Shown: one piece after another, positions 21,180 through 32,275 of the stretch
Numbering within the stretch: position 1 is the first letter of the stretch
How the letters are laid out: every line of letters begins with the position of its first letter
DNA from: Deinococcus sp. Arct2-2
Lineage (GTDB): Bacteria > Deinococcota > Deinococci > Deinococcales > Deinococcaceae
NCBI RefSeq assembly: GCF_004801315.1
Contig: NZ_SSNW01000041.1
Coordinates: forward strand, 1 to 46,872
Direction of reading: 5' to 3'
Length of the DNA: 46,872 bases
Program-made: the position numbers and the translations under genes
Notes under the pieces: generated by a model
Told to the model about the DNA's origin: nothing
Database searches by the model: none
Seen by the model: the letters and a program-made list of their open reading frames with translations, nothing else

Positions 21180-22790
21180 GTGAAGTTGTCTGCCTCTGTT
21201 TCCGGTGCCCCAAGTCTTCAAATCTGCGTTCCCTTGCGGGGCGGTCTGTCGGCTGGCATGTTGGGCATCGGGCTGTGGGTGGGCGCTTTGGGCCTTGGGC
21301 AAGCCAGCGCACAGGCCGCCTTCCTGACGGTGCGCGACGCAGCGGGCCGGGTAGAGATTCAGGAAACGGGCAACGTCTGGCGCACGCAAGCCGGAGTCTC
21401 TGCCGTTGCGCTGGGCCTGAGAACCGGAACGGGCCGCGCCGTCTTGCAAAGCGGGACAGGACAAGTTGTGGTGGGCAGTGCATCCAAACTCCGAACCTAC
21501 CTGAACGAAGCCGACTTGCTGGAAGGCCAATTCCTGTTGCGCGGCCCAGTGGCGGTGCACGTGCAGGGCAACCATCTGTTTGTAGACGGCACGGGGCAAG
21601 TGCGCGTAGACCTCGCTCCCGGCGGCTCTACACTGCGGGTAGCAGTCATCAGCGGTTCAAGCCGCTTGGCTATAGGCACGCGGGTTACCAGCGTACAGGC
21701 AGGCCAACAAATTGCGCTGAAAACCGGGCAGATCAGTGAGTTCCGCGAAACCGATCCTTGGTACGCGGCGCAGTTTAAGGGAGCCGGAACCGCCACCATA
21801 GAAGCCACACGCGGCGCAGTAAAACTGTTCCGGGGCGGGGCCACGCCCATCAACGCCGCTGTGGGCGACGATTTGGCCGCAGGCGAGCGCCTGACCACCG
21901 ACACGGGCGCGTGGGCCGAGGTGGGCTTTACGGGCGGCGGCTACCTGCGACTCACCGAGCAAAGCGAACTGAGCGTCATTGCCATAGACAAAACCTCGCA
22001 GGGCCGCGAAGTGACGTTGCAACTGCTGCGCGGCAGTGCGTGGAACGTGGTGGAAAAGGGACAGGGCGGCTACAAGATCACCACGCCAGTGGTCAGTACG
22101 GCAGTTCGCGGAACTGTCTTCCGGGTAGATGCCAACGGCCTCGTGAAAGTCTTTGAAGGCCAAGTGGCCCTGCCCAGCGATGAAGACGCCACCGTATCGC
22201 AAGGCGAGCAGCGGCAGCAAGGCGGGGAAGCTCAGCCGCTCACGCCCGACGCCCTCGACGCCTTTAATTTGGCGCGGGACGCAGAACGGGCGCGGCCCCT
22301 CGTCTTCAAACTCGATCCCACGCCTGCCAGCCTGAAAGACCTCGCCCTGTCTGCCCGCAGTCTGCCCGACGCCACCGTGACCGCCACCATCGCTGGGCGC
22401 ACCGTAAACCTGAGCGCCTCAGAGGGAACGGAAGGCCTGTTCCGGTTGGAACGCCTGCAAGACACCCTTCCAGAAGGAGACTATGCCGTGCAGGTGAAAG
22501 CCACCCGATTTGGGCAGACGGTCACGCAAACGCGCCAGATTCGCCTTGACCGCACCGCGCCCGTTCTGAGCAACCTGCGGGCCAGTGTCAAGGGCCGCAT
22601 TCTGACCCTCACCGGACAGGTGGCAGACGCAGGCACAGCCCAGCCGCTTCTGACCGTCACAGTAGGCAGCCTCAGCTATAGCTGGCGCGTGCAGGGCAAG
22701 TTCAGTGTGCTGCTGCCTGCGTCTGCTGTGCCTGTCCGGGTCGGCGTGCAGGATGGAGCCGGAAATGAGAGTTATGCTGTCCTCCCCTGA
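21180..22790 (+). CDS. Exported FecR-domain protein
   Basis: A protein of 536 residues. A hydrophobic signal segment (residues about 24-46, ending ASAQA) is followed by two FecR-like beta domains: residues about 50-180 and about 200-330, the second with the family core GGYKITTPVVSTAVRGTVFR. The C-terminal 180 residues are a beta-sandwich region with RTAPVLSNLRASV, like bacterial Ig-type domains. Outside iron signalling, FecR domains commonly occur with CHASE2 proteins in cyanobacteria and other bacteria. Here the CHASE2-GGDEF gene starts inside its end, so the pair is probably a periplasmic sensor and cyclase module. GTG 21180 is a probably leaderless start. Confidence 0.88.
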   Translation: MKLSASVSGAPSLQICVPLRGGLSAGMLGIGLWVGALGLGQASAQAAFLTVRDAAGRVEIQETGNVWRTQAGVSAVALGLRTGTGRAVLQSGTGQVVVGSASKLRTYLNEADLLEGQFLLRGPVAVHVQGNHLFVDGTGQVRVDLAPGGSTLRVAVISGSSRLAIGTRVTSVQAGQQIALKTGQISEFRETDPWYAAQFKGAGTATIEATRGAVKLFRGGATPINAAVGDDLAAGERLTTDTGAWAEVGFTGGGYLRLTEQSELSVIAIDKTSQGREVTLQLLRGSAWNVVEKGQGGYKITTPVVSTAVRGTVFRVDANGLVKVFEGQVALPSDEDATVSQGEQRQQGGEAQPLTPDALDAFNLARDAERARPLVFKLDPTPASLKDLALSARSLPDATVTATIAGRTVNLSASEGTEGLFRLERLQDTLPEGDYAVQVKATRFGQTVTQTRQIRLDRTAPVLSNLRASVKGRILTLTGQVADAGTAQPLLTVTVGSLSYSWRVQGKFSVLLPASAVPVRVGVQDGAGNESYAVLP

Positions 22791-24270
22791 ACGCTCGCTG
22801 GCCCGTTACACCGTTCCGGCGGCGGCAGCGTTGGCGGTAGCCCTGGCCCTGTTGGTGCCCGACAATGTGCGCCTGCAGGACGCCCTGAACCGCGCCCTGC
22901 CCAGTCCCGCCGATAGCCGGGTGGTAGTGGTGGGCATCGACGACGCCAGCCTGCGCGATTACGGACGGCTCGACAGTTGGCCGCGTGAACTGTACGGCCA
23001 AGCCCTGAATACGCTGGATGAGGCCGGGGCGCGGGCCATCGGCATAGACGTGATTCTCAGTGATCCCAGCAACAACGACCAACGCTTGGCCGACGCCTTC
23101 AGTCGCCCCAACGTAGTGCTTGCCACCGCCCCCGGCGAAGACAGTGCCGCCGCCCACCCCGATTGGCGCTCCCCCACAGGCGTCAGCGCCCTGAACATTG
23201 CCCGCGACGGCGTCGTGCGCTCCTTTCAGGCGGCGTACCAAGAAAGCGACTCGGCTTCGGCCCAAAGCAAACTCGTGCCCAGTTTGGCGCGGCAGGTGGC
23301 GGTCATTGCAGGCCGCACCCTGCCGCTCGACACGGCTCCGCGTGTACTGCGCTACAGCCGCCCCGATCTGGAGCGCTTGCCTGTGCTGTCTTTCCGTGAT
23401 GTGGTCAACGGCAATGTGCGCTACAGCGATCTTCAGGGCCGAATCGTACTGATCGGTCTGACGGCTACCGGGCTGGGCAACGGCGGGCTGGGCGGCCAAA
23501 CCCTGCGCGACGTCACGGGCGAAGTGGTCTCCGGCGCAGTGCTTCAGGCGCGGGCCGTATCCAGCCTGCTCAGCCCGCCGTTTCAGCAGATTCCGCTGTG
23601 GATAACGGCGCTGCTGTGTGTGCTGGCCGCCAGTGCTGCGGTGCTGGCGCGGGGGCTGTGGGGCTTTGGCATCGCGCTCCTGGCGCTGTCGCTGGCTTTA
23701 CCGCTGTGGCTTGCCAATATCGTGCTGCCGGGCGTCACGATTTCGCTGGCGGCCATTGTGGGTACGGCGCTGGTGGCGCTGGAACGCTGGTGGAATCTAC
23801 GGAACATCGGCACCCTTGATCCGCTGACTGGGTTCGGCAACCGCCTCGCCTTTACCCGCGCCGTAGAGCACCGCTGGGGCGCACGCGCCGAACGCCCGCT
23901 GGGACTGCTGCTGGTAGACCTGAGCGGCTTCCGCAAAGTCAACGATACCTACGGACGCACCGCCGGAGACGAACTGCTGCGCGACCTCGCCGCCCGTATT
24001 CAGACCCACAAGCGCCGGGGCGACGTGATTTTCAGGTGGGGAGCCGACGAATTTGCCGTGCTGCTCGACAATACAGACGACCTCGATTTGGCCGTCATTA
24101 CCGAACGCGTGCAGCGCACCCTCGATACCATCGCTTACCGCGATATTCCGCTGCGGGCCAGCGTGGGCGCAGCCACCACCACACCCGATATCCGCACGCC
24201 CGTAGAACTGATCGAGGCCGCCAGCCGCAGCCGCTACCGCATGAAGTACCAGCGGGAGCAGAGGGAGTGA
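22765..24270 (+). CDS. CHASE2 sensor with diguanylate cyclase domain
   Basis: A protein of 501 residues; ATG 22765 is preferred because GGAG lies six bases upstream, and 22753 and 22774 are alternatives. Order: one N-terminal membrane helix, an extracytoplasmic CHASE2 domain (VVVVGIDDASLRDYGRLDSW to GEVVSGAVLQARAVSSLL), three membrane helices (about 272-345), then a GGDEF domain (LDPLTGFGNR, VNDTYGRTAGDELL). The signature is GADEF (426-430) instead of GGDEF. An inhibitory site RxxD (RRGD, 417-420) is present five residues before it, and the substrate-site residues N and D look intact. It probably makes or senses c-di-GMP in response to an envelope signal. It overlaps the FecR gene by 26 bases. 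Confidence 0.9.
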   Translation: MRVMLSSPERSLARYTVPAAAALAVALALLVPDNVRLQDALNRALPSPADSRVVVVGIDDASLRDYGRLDSWPRELYGQALNTLDEAGARAIGIDVILSDPSNNDQRLADAFSRPNVVLATAPGEDSAAAHPDWRSPTGVSALNIARDGVVRSFQAAYQESDSASAQSKLVPSLARQVAVIAGRTLPLDTAPRVLRYSRPDLERLPVLSFRDVVNGNVRYSDLQGRIVLIGLTATGLGNGGLGGQTLRDVTGEVVSGAVLQARAVSSLLSPPFQQIPLWITALLCVLAASAAVLARGLWGFGIALLALSLALPLWLANIVLPGVTISLAAIVGTALVALERWWNLRNIGTLDPLTGFGNRLAFTRAVEHRWGARAERPLGLLLVDLSGFRKVNDTYGRTAGDELLRDLAARIQTHKRRGDVIFRWGADEFAVLLDNTDDLDLAVITERVQRTLDTIAYRDIPLRASVGAATTTPDIRTPVELIEAASRSRYRMKYQREQRE

Positions 24271-24275
24271 AGGAA

Positions 24276-24433
24276 CGTGGATTGTGGAGGGCAGAACGTG
24301 GTGAACAGAGGTAAAAAGATAAAGAGAGGTAATGAAGGAAGGCCGCCCAAGTTGGACGGCCTTTTTTGGTGCGCTCAGAACTGAATGGGTTGTGGATAGA
24401 GTCGGTGTGGGTGGGGGTTGACCACAATCCACG
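24276..24433. repeat. Inverted GTGGATT repeat arms (family B1)
   Basis: CGTGGATTGTGG (24276-24287) and CCACAATCCACG (24422-24433) are a perfect 12-base inverted pair around a terminator. The arms are short tandem heptads of the kind GTGGATY. They lie between the converging CHASE2-GGDEF and nuoN genes. Confidence 0.75.
24339..24367. terminator. Rho-independent terminator
   Basis: AAGGCCGCC pairs with GGACGGCCTT (one bulge), followed by TTTTTT on the plus strand. It ends the FecR/CHASE2-GGDEF operon and may also slow transcription leaving nuoN. Confidence 0.85.
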
Positions 24434-24455
24434 ATCTACCCCCCAGCCTCCCTCC

Positions 24456-25904
24456 CTACCTTCCCGCCAAGAACTGCCAGATCGCCGGGTTCTGCACCCA
24501 GCCATACCAGATATTGGGCAAAATCCCCAGCACCGTCACGCCCAACACGCCCAGCACAACGGCAAAGTTGGTGGGGGTACGTTGACCATTGGGGTATTCG
24601 CGGGCAGGCGTGCGGTCTGGCATAAACATCAGCATGCCGGGGCGCAGGTAGTAGATGAGTGCAGCCACGCTGGTGAGGGCTGCCAACACACTGATCCAGA
24701 CGTAGCCATTTTGGAAGGCCGCCTGAAACGCCAAGTATTTGCCGAAAAATCCGGCGAAGGGGGGCAGACCTGCCAGCGACGCGAGGCACACGGCGAGGGC
24801 CACCGCGTAGGCGGGATGGCGGTAGTACAGGCCGCGCAAGTCGTCGATTTCCATGCCCAGTTCGTCACGCTGTAACGCCGCCACCACAGCCAAAGCCGCC
24901 GCCGTCATGAGGGTGTACACCAGCAGGTAATAGCCCAGCGCCGCGCCGCCCGCTTGGGGGGTTCCCAGCAGGCACATCGCCAGAAAGCCCGTGTGGGCCA
25001 CCGCCGAATACGCCAGCATCCGCTTGAAGTTGCGCTGCAACAGGGCCGCCGTATTACCGATGATCAGGGTGGCCGCTGTCAGAATTTGCAGTACCGAGGC
25101 CCAACCGGGCGCGTCGGCCAGTGCGCCGCCAAACACGCGCAGCATTCCGGCAAAGGCCGCCACCTTGACCACCGTACTCAGGAACAAACTGACACTGGTA
25201 GGAGCGCCGCTGTATACGTCCGGCGTCCATTGGTGAAAGGGAGCCAGCGCGACCTTGAAGGCAAAGCCCGCCAGCAGCAGGAGTGCCCCGCCCACCAGAA
25301 TGCCCACGTTGGCAGGTGTGAGGCCGCTGGCTTTGGCGGCAATTCCGGCGTAACTCAGGCTGCCCGTTGCGCCGTACACGAAGGCGATGCCGTAAATGAG
25401 GATGGCGCTCCCGACTGCGCCCAGCAGGAAATACTTCAGGCCCGATTCTTCGGCGCGGCGCGAGGCTTGCAGGGTAGCCAGCACGTACCCGCTGAGGCTC
25501 ATGATTTCCAGTCCGATCAGCATCACGATCAGGTCGCCGGAAAAGGCAATGAGCAACGTCCCCGTGATGGCGTACATCAGCATGGCGTCGAATTCTGGGA
25601 AAGAGACGCGGGCGCGGTAGGCCGTGTCTAGGCTGACCAAGAGAGTCATGATGCTGCCCACCAAGATGGTGAGGCCCAGCAAAATAGCAGCGTTATCGGC
25701 TTGCAGGCCGCCGCCGAACGCCGTAGCGCCGCTGTTCCAGAGGGTCATCATGCTGACGCCCGACAGGACCAGCATGACCAGATTGATGATGGTGAGGGCG
25801 CGGCGCGGCAAGTTGAACCCCAGCACCGTACTGGCAATGGCTCCCGCCAGCACGATCAGGATGGGGAGCATGGGCGCGAGGGCCACATCAGGAATTTGCA
25901 GCAT
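24456..25904 (-). CDS. nuoN: NADH-quinone oxidoreductase subunit N
   Basis: A 482-residue antiporter-like membrane subunit of complex I, distal in the operon. About 14 hydrophobic helices are visible. The conserved proton-channel segment AFKVALAPFHQWTPDVYSGA contains the Lys of helix 7. ATG 25904 follows the nuoM stop without a gap. Confidence 0.96.
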   Translation of the reverse strand: MLQIPDVALAPMLPILIVLAGAIASTVLGFNLPRRALTIINLVMLVLSGVSMMTLWNSGATAFGGGLQADNAAILLGLTILVGSIMTLLVSLDTAYRARVSFPEFDAMLMYAITGTLLIAFSGDLIVMLIGLEIMSLSGYVLATLQASRRAEESGLKYFLLGAVGSAILIYGIAFVYGATGSLSYAGIAAKASGLTPANVGILVGGALLLLAGFAFKVALAPFHQWTPDVYSGAPTSVSLFLSTVVKVAAFAGMLRVFGGALADAPGWASVLQILTAATLIIGNTAALLQRNFKRMLAYSAVAHTGFLAMCLLGTPQAGGAALGYYLLVYTLMTAAALAVVAALQRDELGMEIDDLRGLYYRHPAYAVALAVCLASLAGLPPFAGFFGKYLAFQAAFQNGYVWISVLAALTSVAALIYYLRPGMLMFMPDRTPAREYPNGQRTPTNFAVVLGVLGVTVLGILPNIWYGWVQNPAIWQFLAGR

Positions 25905-27329
25905 TCAGTTGCCTCCCAGCGCGGCAAGAACAGTTCTGACTGCCGGTTGAATCAGGTTGAGGGCCGGAGCCGAATACACGCCAAACAACAGGGCCACAGC
26001 CAGCGGCAGTCCCAGCACCAGCCATTCGGTGCTGTGCAAATCGGGTACGCGCACCCCACCCAGCGGGCGACCTTGCCAAAAGGTGGTTTGGAAGGCGCTG
26101 AGGGCGTACACGGCGGCGGCAATAGTGGTCAGGCCCGCCACGAACGCGATCCACGGCTGCACCTGATACGCGCCCAACAGGATGCTGAATTCCCCGACGA
26201 ATCCGGCAAAACCGGGCACGGCGATAGAGGCGAACCACAGCGCCATCGTGAGGCCGCCCAGTGCGCCCGCCTGATTCATGACGCCGCCCACGCGGGTATC
26301 GAGGCTGCCGATGCGCTCCTGAAGCATTCCGACGGCCAGAAACAGCGCCCCGGTATACACGTTTTGAAAGGCCAGCAGGTACATAGACCCGATGACGGCG
26401 GTTTCGTTGAGGCTGAACAGGCCCAGCGCCACAAACCCCATGTGAGACAGGCCCGCGTAGGCCAGCAGCCGTTTCCAGTTGGTTTGTCTGAAGGCGATCC
26501 ACGCGGCATACAGCGCGGTAAACGCGGCCAGTCCCATCAGAATGGGGCGCAGTTCCTCAGAGGCGTCGGGGAACAGCGTGATGCCGAAGCGGAAGATGCC
26601 GTAACCGCCCACTTTGTACAGCGTGCCCATCAGATCGGGAACGCCGCTGTCGTGGTTTTGCTCGTGGAAATCAGGCAGCCAAGCGTGCAGAGGCCACAGC
26701 GGAAGCTTGACCGCCATCGCCGTCAAAAAGCCCAGATACAGCCATGTTTGGGCCGGGCCAGTGACCGGATTGGCAACCAAATCCACCAGCGCGAAGGTGG
26801 GACTGCCACCCAACGACTTGATACCGATGATAGACACCAACATCAGCAAACTGCCAAACAGCGTGTAGGCGGCAAATTTGACCAGCGCCCGCATCCGGTG
26901 GGCTTTGCCGTAGATCGCCAGCATCAGCAGGGCGGGCAGCAGCGCGTCTTCGAAGAACACATAGAACAAGATCAGGTCGCGGGCGGCAAAAATGCCCAAC
27001 AGGCCGGTTTCCATAGCCAGCACCAGCGCCAGCATCGTGCCCGGATTGGCAACGCGCCGCGAGGCGTACAGAATGGCGATCAGGGTCATGAACGCCGTGA
27101 CCAGCGCCAACGTCAGGCTCACGCCGTCCAGCGCCACCGAGTAGGTGATGCCCAGCGACGGCACCCAGTTGATACTGAACAGGTCTGCGCCGCCCGCCCG
27201 CCAAATGGCGAGGCCGAGGCCCAGCGTCACGGCGGCAAAGAATCCGGCGACTTCCTCGCGCCAACGGACGGGGGTAATCAGCAGCAGCAGCGACCCCAGC
27301 AGCGGCAGGAAAATCATGAAATGGATCAT
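25905..27329 (-). CDS. nuoM: NADH-quinone oxidoreductase subunit M
   Basis: A 474-residue antiporter-like subunit of complex I that pumps protons through the membrane arm. ATG 27329 was chosen with AGAGG upstream; the longer frame begins within heptad repeats. Conserved features: ILFYVFFEDALLPALLMLAI with the Glu of helix 5, and AVKLPLWPLHAWLPDFHEQN with the channel Lys. It stops directly before the nuoN start. Confidence 0.96.
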   Translation of the reverse strand: MIHFMIFLPLLGSLLLLITPVRWREEVAGFFAAVTLGLGLAIWRAGGADLFSINWVPSLGITYSVALDGVSLTLALVTAFMTLIAILYASRRVANPGTMLALVLAMETGLLGIFAARDLILFYVFFEDALLPALLMLAIYGKAHRMRALVKFAAYTLFGSLLMLVSIIGIKSLGGSPTFALVDLVANPVTGPAQTWLYLGFLTAMAVKLPLWPLHAWLPDFHEQNHDSGVPDLMGTLYKVGGYGIFRFGITLFPDASEELRPILMGLAAFTALYAAWIAFRQTNWKRLLAYAGLSHMGFVALGLFSLNETAVIGSMYLLAFQNVYTGALFLAVGMLQERIGSLDTRVGGVMNQAGALGGLTMALWFASIAVPGFAGFVGEFSILLGAYQVQPWIAFVAGLTTIAAAVYALSAFQTTFWQGRPLGGVRVPDLHSTEWLVLGLPLAVALLFGVYSAPALNLIQPAVRTVLAALGGN

Positions 27330-27357
27330 TGGGGGCCTCTGGAGTGGGAAGCGAGAG

Positions 27358-27489
27358 ATCGTGGATCGTGGATTGTGGATCGTGGGGAAAGGCACTGGGA
27401 CTGATGGTTTTGCATCGTTTCAAAACGCGTCAAGCTAGAAAGACAATGCATCTCTATCGACCTGTCCACGATCCACGATCCACCCACCA
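27358..27489. repeat. Inverted GTGGATC repeat arms in the nuoL-nuoM gap (family B2)
   Basis: The left arm (27358-27387) is four tandem copies close to GTGGATC; the right arm (27465-27489) is the inverse, CCACGAT. The core GTGGATCGTGGA (27361-27372) pairs perfectly with TCCACGATCCAC (27465-27476). It fills nearly the whole 169-base gap. Confidence 0.85.
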
Positions 27490-27498
27490 CACTCCGCC

Positions 27499-29424
<1,926 letters not shown>

Positions 29425-29727
29425 TCAGCCTTTGAGGGTGGCGAGGTCATCCACGTTGGTGGTTTCCCGCTTGCGGAAGATGGCGATGATGATGGCGAGG
29501 CCGATGGCGACTTCGGCGGCAGCCAGCGTCATGACGATAAATACGGCAGTTTGCCCAGTCAGGTCGCCCCACGAACGGGCAAAGGCGACGAGGGCGATAT
29601 TGGCCGCATTCAGCATCAGTTCTACGCTGAGGAACACCATGATGGCGGTGCGCCGAGTGAGGACACCGATCATGCCGAGGGCGAACAGAATGCCGGACAG
29701 GGCGATGTAATAGGTGGTGGGAACCAT
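29425..29727 (-). CDS. nuoK: NADH-quinone oxidoreductase subunit K
   Basis: A 100-residue, three-helix subunit of the complex I membrane arm. The Glu of [19 protein letters not shown] and the second Glu of [11 protein letters not shown] are the conserved proton-path residues. ATG 29727 overlaps the nuoJ stop by one base. Confidence 0.96.
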   Translation of the reverse strand: MVPTTYYIALSGILFALGMIGVLTRRTAIMVFLSVELMLNAANIALVAFARSWGDLTGQTAVFIVMTLAAAEVAIGLAIIIAIFRKRETTNVDDLATLKG

Positions 29728-30341
29728 CAGGCACGCCCCCTTTCTTTCAGTACAGCTTCTTGGGTTACGGCTTCAAAAATCAGGCCAGTCTCCGGGGACA
29801 GCACTCCGGCGGGTTCGGTGTCTGGCACGCCGTCGGGCTGAGGCACGGGCCGCTGCACCAGCGCTACTGCACCCACGATAGCCACAAGCAGCAGCACACT
29901 GACCGCCTCGAAGGGCAGTAGGAAGCGCGTCAGCAGGGTTTCTCCGACTGCTCCCGCCGTGCCGTCGCGCAGGGCTACCGCCGATTCGGTGAGGGGACGG
30001 GGGTCTTTGTAAGTAAAGGCCAGCACCACGAACGCCCCGGCCAGCAGCGTGCCGCCGATGCCCGCCAACTCGCGCACAAACGGCACGGGGTCGCGCCCAG
30101 TCACGGGCTGGTTGGCATTCAGCAGCATGATGACGAACAGGAACAACACCATGATCGCCCCGGCGTACACGATGACCTGTGTGGCCGCCAAAAACGAAGC
30201 GTTCATGGTGGCAAACAGGCCGCCCACGCTGAGCAGGGTACCGACCAAACCAAGTGCGGCGTGAACGGCGTTGCGGGCCGAAATGGTGATGACGCCGCCG
30301 ACGAGTGTAAGTGCGCCGAGGATAATAAACGCGAGCATCAT
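29727..30341 (-). CDS. nuoJ: NADH-quinone oxidoreductase subunit J
   Basis: A 204-residue subunit with five hydrophobic helices. It contains the conserved third helix [20 protein letters not shown], with the pi-bulge Tyr-Ala-Gly. The hydrophilic C-terminal extension is long. Two ATG codons stand in tandem at 30341 and 30338; the first is used here. A 145-base gap with repeats separates it from nuoI. Confidence 0.95.
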   Translation of the reverse strand: MMLAFIILGALTLVGGVITISARNAVHAALGLVGTLLSVGGLFATMNASFLAATQVIVYAGAIMVLFLFVIMLLNANQPVTGRDPVPFVRELAGIGGTLLAGAFVVLAFTYKDPRPLTESAVALRDGTAGAVGETLLTRFLLPFEAVSVLLLVAIVGAVALVQRPVPQPDGVPDTEPAGVLSPETGLIFEAVTQEAVLKERGRA

Positions 30342-30376
30342 GCAGAGTACCTGCTTGGGCGGCGAAGTGGCGGGAT

Positions 30377-30472
30377 GTCTAAGGGTCGAGGGTCACAGCG
30401 TTTAAGAACACCGTGTCTAAGAACCCCAACGGCCCGACACCTCAGACCCTTAGACGCTTTGACCCTTTGACC
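30377..30472. repeat. GTCTAAGGGTC repeat arms in the nuoI-nuoJ gap (family A1)
   Basis: The left arm GTCTAAGGGTCGAGGGTC (30377-30394) and the right arm GACCCTTAGAC (30445-30455) plus GACCCTTTGACC (30461-30472) form an inverted pair of degenerate 7-8 base units. GTCTAA also recurs in the middle. Confidence 0.85.
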
Positions 30473-30486
30473 TGCATTGCAGCGCG

Positions 30487-31026
30487 TCATTGAGGGTACG
30501 TCACCCCCTCCAATTCGGCTCTTGGGCCGCCCTCAACTTTGAAGCCGAGGCGCACCGGCTGACCCTTGCGGGCGGCTTCGCGGCGTTGGGGCAAGCTACC
30601 TTCTACGCCCACCAGCATGTCTTCCTTGGCGTACACGAAGTCGCTGTAGCGGTAATCGGCCATCTCGAATTCGTTGCCCATGACCACTGCTCCGGTGGGA
30701 CAAGCTTCTTCGCACATGCCGCAAAAAATGCAGCGCAGCATGTTGATTTCATAGACGCTGGCGTAGCGTTCGCCGGGGCTGGTGGGATTAGCGGGGTCGT
30801 TTTCGGCGGCCTCTACATAAATGGCGTAGGCGGGGCAGGCGGCGGCGCACAGGCTACAGCCGATGCATTTTTCGAGGTTGGTGCCGGGATGCCGGGTCAG
30901 CACATGCCGCCCACGAAAGCGGGGCTGTAAAGTGGCCCGCTGTTCGGGGTAGCTGACGGTCACGGGCTTTTGAAACAGTTTGCCGAGCGTGATGCCCATG
31001 CCCTTGGCGATCTCAAGGACGCCCAT
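30487..31026 (-). CDS. nuoI: NADH-quinone oxidoreductase subunit I
   Basis: A 179-residue subunit carrying two 4Fe-4S clusters (N6a/N6b): [16 protein letters not shown] and [16 protein letters not shown], each with the CxxCxxCxxxCP pattern. It sits between the peripheral and membrane arms. ATG 31026 follows GGAGG. The C-terminal part beyond the clusters has the extra strand seen in Thermus-type subunits. Confidence 0.97.
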   Translation of the reverse strand: MGVLEIAKGMGITLGKLFQKPVTVSYPEQRATLQPRFRGRHVLTRHPGTNLEKCIGCSLCAAACPAYAIYVEAAENDPANPTSPGERYASVYEINMLRCIFCGMCEEACPTGAVVMGNEFEMADYRYSDFVYAKEDMLVGVEGSLPQRREAARKGQPVRLGFKVEGGPRAELEGVTYPQ

Positions 31027-31049
31027 AGTTGCCTCCGGCAGTAAAAACA

Positions 31050-31078
31050 GTGAGTGAGAAGTGGTGAGTGGTCAGTGG
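31050..31078. repeat. GTGAGTG heptads in the nuoH-nuoI gap (family C1)
   Basis: A 29-base run of degenerate heptads close to GTGAGTG and GTCAGTG, the same unit as the inverse-oriented block at 38228-38259. It lies in the 76-base gap. Confidence 0.75.
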
Positions 31079-31102
31079 AAAAAGCGGGAACGACACGGGC
31101 AT

Positions 31103-32275
31103 TCAGTCTCCCCCAGCAGGCCGCGCCGGAGTCAGGTTTACATCTTCGCGGCGCACGGTGGGAGCCGTCCACAGCACGCGCATCCGATCACTGAAGGCGA
31201 TGAGCAAAGCCACACCCGTAACGCCCAACAGAACGAGGAGCAGGACGCGCACCCGGCCTGTAGAAAAGGCGATGATGGCCGCCGTGAGTACCGTGTTGGC
31301 GAGGGCCACCGGCAGCAGCAGCTTCCAGCCAAAGCGCATCAGTTGGTCGTAGCGTAGGCGGGGCAAGGTGGCGCGAACCCAGATAAATAGGAACAGGAAC
31401 GCCGCGATTTTGGCGAACAGCCAGATAAAAGGCCAACTGGCGATGCCGGGAATCAAGCCTTCTAAAAACGCTGGCCCCCGGTAGCCGCCGAAGAACAGCG
31501 TCGCCATCACCGTCGAGGCGGTAATCATGTTCACGTATTCGGCCATCTGAAACAGCGCCCATTTGATCGCGCTGTACTCGGTCAGGTAGCCCGCCACGAT
31601 TTCTTGCTCGGCTTCGGGCAAGTCGAAGGGCGTGCGGTTGGTTTCGGCAAACGAACTGATCAGGAACAGCACGAAGGCGGTGAGTTGAAACATGATCATC
31701 CAGCCGCTGTTGGCCTGCCAGTTGGTGATGGCGTGAAACGATGTGGAGCCGACGAGCATCAGCAAGCCGAGGACGCTGAGGCCCATGCCGAGTTCGTAGG
31801 AAATCATCTGGGCGCTGGAACGCAGGCCGCCCAGAATCGGGTATTTGCTGCCCGACGCCCAGCCGCCGAGGAAGATGCCGTATACGCCCATGCTGGTAAT
31901 CGCCAGCAATGCCAACAGTCCGGCGTCGAGGTTGTACACCCAAGGATCGGCCCCGAACAGGCTTCCGGCAGGGCCAGCGGGCAGGCCACCGAAGGCCGTC
32001 AGCGCACACCCGATGGCGATAATCGGCGCGAGGGTGTACACCAATTTGTCGGCCAGCGTGACCGTCAGGTCTTCTTTAAAAATGCTCTTGATGGCGTCAG
32101 CGAGGGGCTGGAGGAGACCCATCGGGCCGACGCGGTTTGGCCCCAGCCGAATCTGCATCCGGGCCAACAGCCGCCGCTCGATCAGGGTCATGTAGGCAAA
32201 GGTGGTGAGCAGGCCGAGTGCCACACCTACGCCCTTCAGCAGCGTAATCAGCAGTTGAATAATCCAATCCGGCAT
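31103..32275 (-). CDS. nuoH: NADH-quinone oxidoreductase subunit H
   Basis: A 390-residue subunit at the heel of complex I that shapes the quinone chamber. It contains the conserved loop [20 protein letters not shown] and the [20 protein letters not shown] motif. About eight hydrophobic helices are visible. ATG 32275 overlaps the nuoG stop by one base. Confidence 0.97.
   Translation of the reverse strand: MPDWIIQLLITLLKGVGVALGLLTTFAYMTLIERRLLARMQIRLGPNRVGPMGLLQPLADAIKSIFKEDLTVTLADKLVYTLAPIIAIGCALTAFGGLPAGPAGSLFGADPWVYNLDAGLLALLAITSMGVYGIFLGGWASGSKYPILGGLRSSAQMISYELGMGLSVLGLLMLVGSTSFHAITNWQANSGWMIMFQLTAFVLFLISSFAETNRTPFDLPEAEQEIVAGYLTEYSAIKWALFQMAEYVNMITASTVMATLFFGGYRGPAFLEGLIPGIASWPFIWLFAKIAAFLFLFIWVRATLPRLRYDQLMRFGWKLLLPVALANTVLTAAIIAFSTGRVRVLLLVLLGVTGVALLIAFSDRMRVLWTAPTVRREDVNLTPARPAGGD

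Noticed and set aside
25701..27404. 567-codon plus-strand frame opposite nuoM
   Set aside because: It is antisense to a certain gene, with a Gln/His/Arg-rich composition typical of shadow frames in GC-rich DNA, and has no start signal.
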